Positions 63,076-64,000 of a DNA stretch of 64,000 nucleotides are shown in pieces. Where the stretch lies: assembly GCA_013433145.1 (NCBI GenBank), contig CM024186.1:1116001-1180000 (forward strand), read 5' to 3'. The notes below the pieces were generated by a model. That model ran no database searches. It was given only the letters and a program-made list of their open reading frames with translations, and was not told the origin of the DNA. Every line of letters starts with the position of its first letter. Position 1 is the stretch's first letter. The DNA comes from Ascaris suum (taxonomy: Eukaryota > Nematoda > Chromadorea > Rhabditida > Ascarididae). A program made the translations under genes and the position numbers.

Positions 63076-63559
63076 TCGTATTGGTGTTGATAGATCGATT
63101 TAGGTATTTTTGCGTATTTCTCTTCAATTTCTATTACTTAGGGAGCAGTGCAAGTTATGCGCTTTAAAAAGTGCGCGCAATTCATAACTTTTAGAAACAA
63201 CACAACAATAGCTACAGAGTATTTTATTAATTAATAAAAGCAATTAGTAATCGCACCTTAATTTTATCATCTCACCTGTTGACAGGTGTCCGGTTATGTT
63301 TGCGCTATTTAAATAATCCCTTTCAATGCATTCATGATCGCAATTTGCATGAAAAGAACAAATAAATATACGTTACAAATATACATTTGCTGCATTTAAA
63401 GGTTATAATATTATGATTGTGCATTAATATTAACTTGATGTTATTTTTTTATATGAAGTTTTATTTGATTATACGATTAGATCCGTAAAAAAAAACAATT
63501 ATTGAATATTCAAAAAATTGAAAGTAAATTAGAATATTGTAATATAAAATTAGAATTAC

Positions 63560-63627
63560 CTCTTGATTTCTTCATTTATATTTGGGATACCTGTCTGTCT
63601 AGATCGTAAACGTCCAATATCAGTAAC
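63560..63627 (-). CDS. Orphan minus-strand exon, unidentified
   Basis: A strong TTTCATTAG acceptor, 22 codons reading VTDIGRLRSRQTGIPNINEE, then IK and a phase-2 donor (AAGAG/GTAATT). The flanks and composition are those of a genuine internal exon. Partner exons were not identified; the 5' part would lie to the right, perhaps outside the window. Confidence 0.5.
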
Positions 63628-63877
63628 CTAATGAAATTAAATTTTCTTTCAAAGATATGCTCAAATTCAAATTATGTCAAATATTTCATTATTTCTAATC
63701 GTACATTTTCTGCAAGTTGTCTTTAACTCTAAGTTGTCTTTAATCTCGTTTCAAAAATATTTTTAAATGATTTATTTATATGGCAATTCTTTTATTAGAT
63801 TATTTTGCTTACAGATTTATCGCTTACTGGTAAGCTAGACAGAAACGACTTTAAAAAAAAAGCTACAGAAAGTGATT

Positions 63878-64000
63878 ATGTCGGATGGTAAACCCTCTTC
63901 TTCTCCAACACATTCATCGATTGCTTTCTCTGGAAGTTTTAACGCGCATCGGCTATCAACAACCGAAGAAGAAATCTCAAACACATCTCAATCGGTTCGT
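63878..64000 (+). CDS. Possible plus-strand gene start, cut by the window edge
   Basis: An ATG at 63878 opens 41 codons without a stop to the end of the window. The peptide is Ser/Thr-rich (MSDGKPSSSPTHSSIAFSG, then STTEEEISNTSQSV), with locally higher GC than the flanks. A disordered N-terminus of this type is plausible for a regulatory protein. With only 123 bases visible, chance cannot be excluded. It would be divergent from the minus-strand exon at 63560, unless that gene has an upstream exon to the right. Confidence 0.35.
   Translation, partial: MSDGKPSSSPTHSSIAFSGSFNAHRLSTTEEEISNTSQSVR

Overview
This is a 64 kb stretch of an AT-rich animal genome. Genes are interrupted by many small and medium GT-AG introns. 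Introns and spacers carry long (TA)n tracts and unusually many pure C or G runs. No bacterial-type operon, rRNA, confident tRNA or CRISPR array is visible. The species cannot be named from this sequence. The eIF4E C-terminus (a KQKL...LRYE pattern), as I remember it, looks most like nematode IFE-3-type proteins, and several genes have an acceptor-like AG just before the start codon, as in organisms that trans-splice a leader. I therefore lean towards a nematode or another ecdysozoan; this is inference.

I rebuilt five genes exon by exon, all on the minus strand, checking that reading-frame phase is kept across every junction. From left to right: UTP23 (4535-9097, 5 exons, 240 aa, rRNA-processing PIN protein); an NDUFAF8-like twin CX9C protein (10229-11291, complex I assembly, last exon uncertain); PEX3 (15883-20984, 7 exons, about 384 aa, peroxisome biogenesis); eIF4E (23780-28646, 6 exons, 232 aa, cap-binding factor); and IFT121/WDR35 (31936-55682, 27 exons, 1201 aa, IFT-A subunit). 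IFT121 takes up more than a third of the window and implies that the organism makes cilia. These are conserved housekeeping or ciliary genes; I see no functional link between neighbours.

Less certain exons flank these genes. A minus-strand beta-propeller-like gene lies at the left edge (449-1545, perhaps BBS2- or ITFG2-like). An unidentified C-terminus lies at 13752-14067. One plus-strand exon (21945-22065) sits between PEX3 and eIF4E. Isolated minus-strand exon candidates lie at 56572-56723, 59703-59816 and 63560-63627. A possible plus-strand start (63878) runs off the right end. Much of 1.5-4.5, 14.1-15.9, 28.6-31.9 and 55.7-63.5 kb shows no gene I can support.

The most noteworthy observations are: 3' splice sites ending in AAG, required by several introns; a consistent AG just upstream of start codons; 16 C or G homopolymers of 11-19 bp; an insertion in the eIF4E C-terminal loop; several tandem duplications and long-stem hairpins, including a GC-rich element with two mutually exclusive stems inside an IFT121 intron; and orphan exons that do not match any family I recognise. 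I found no evidence for a new defence system or mobile element.
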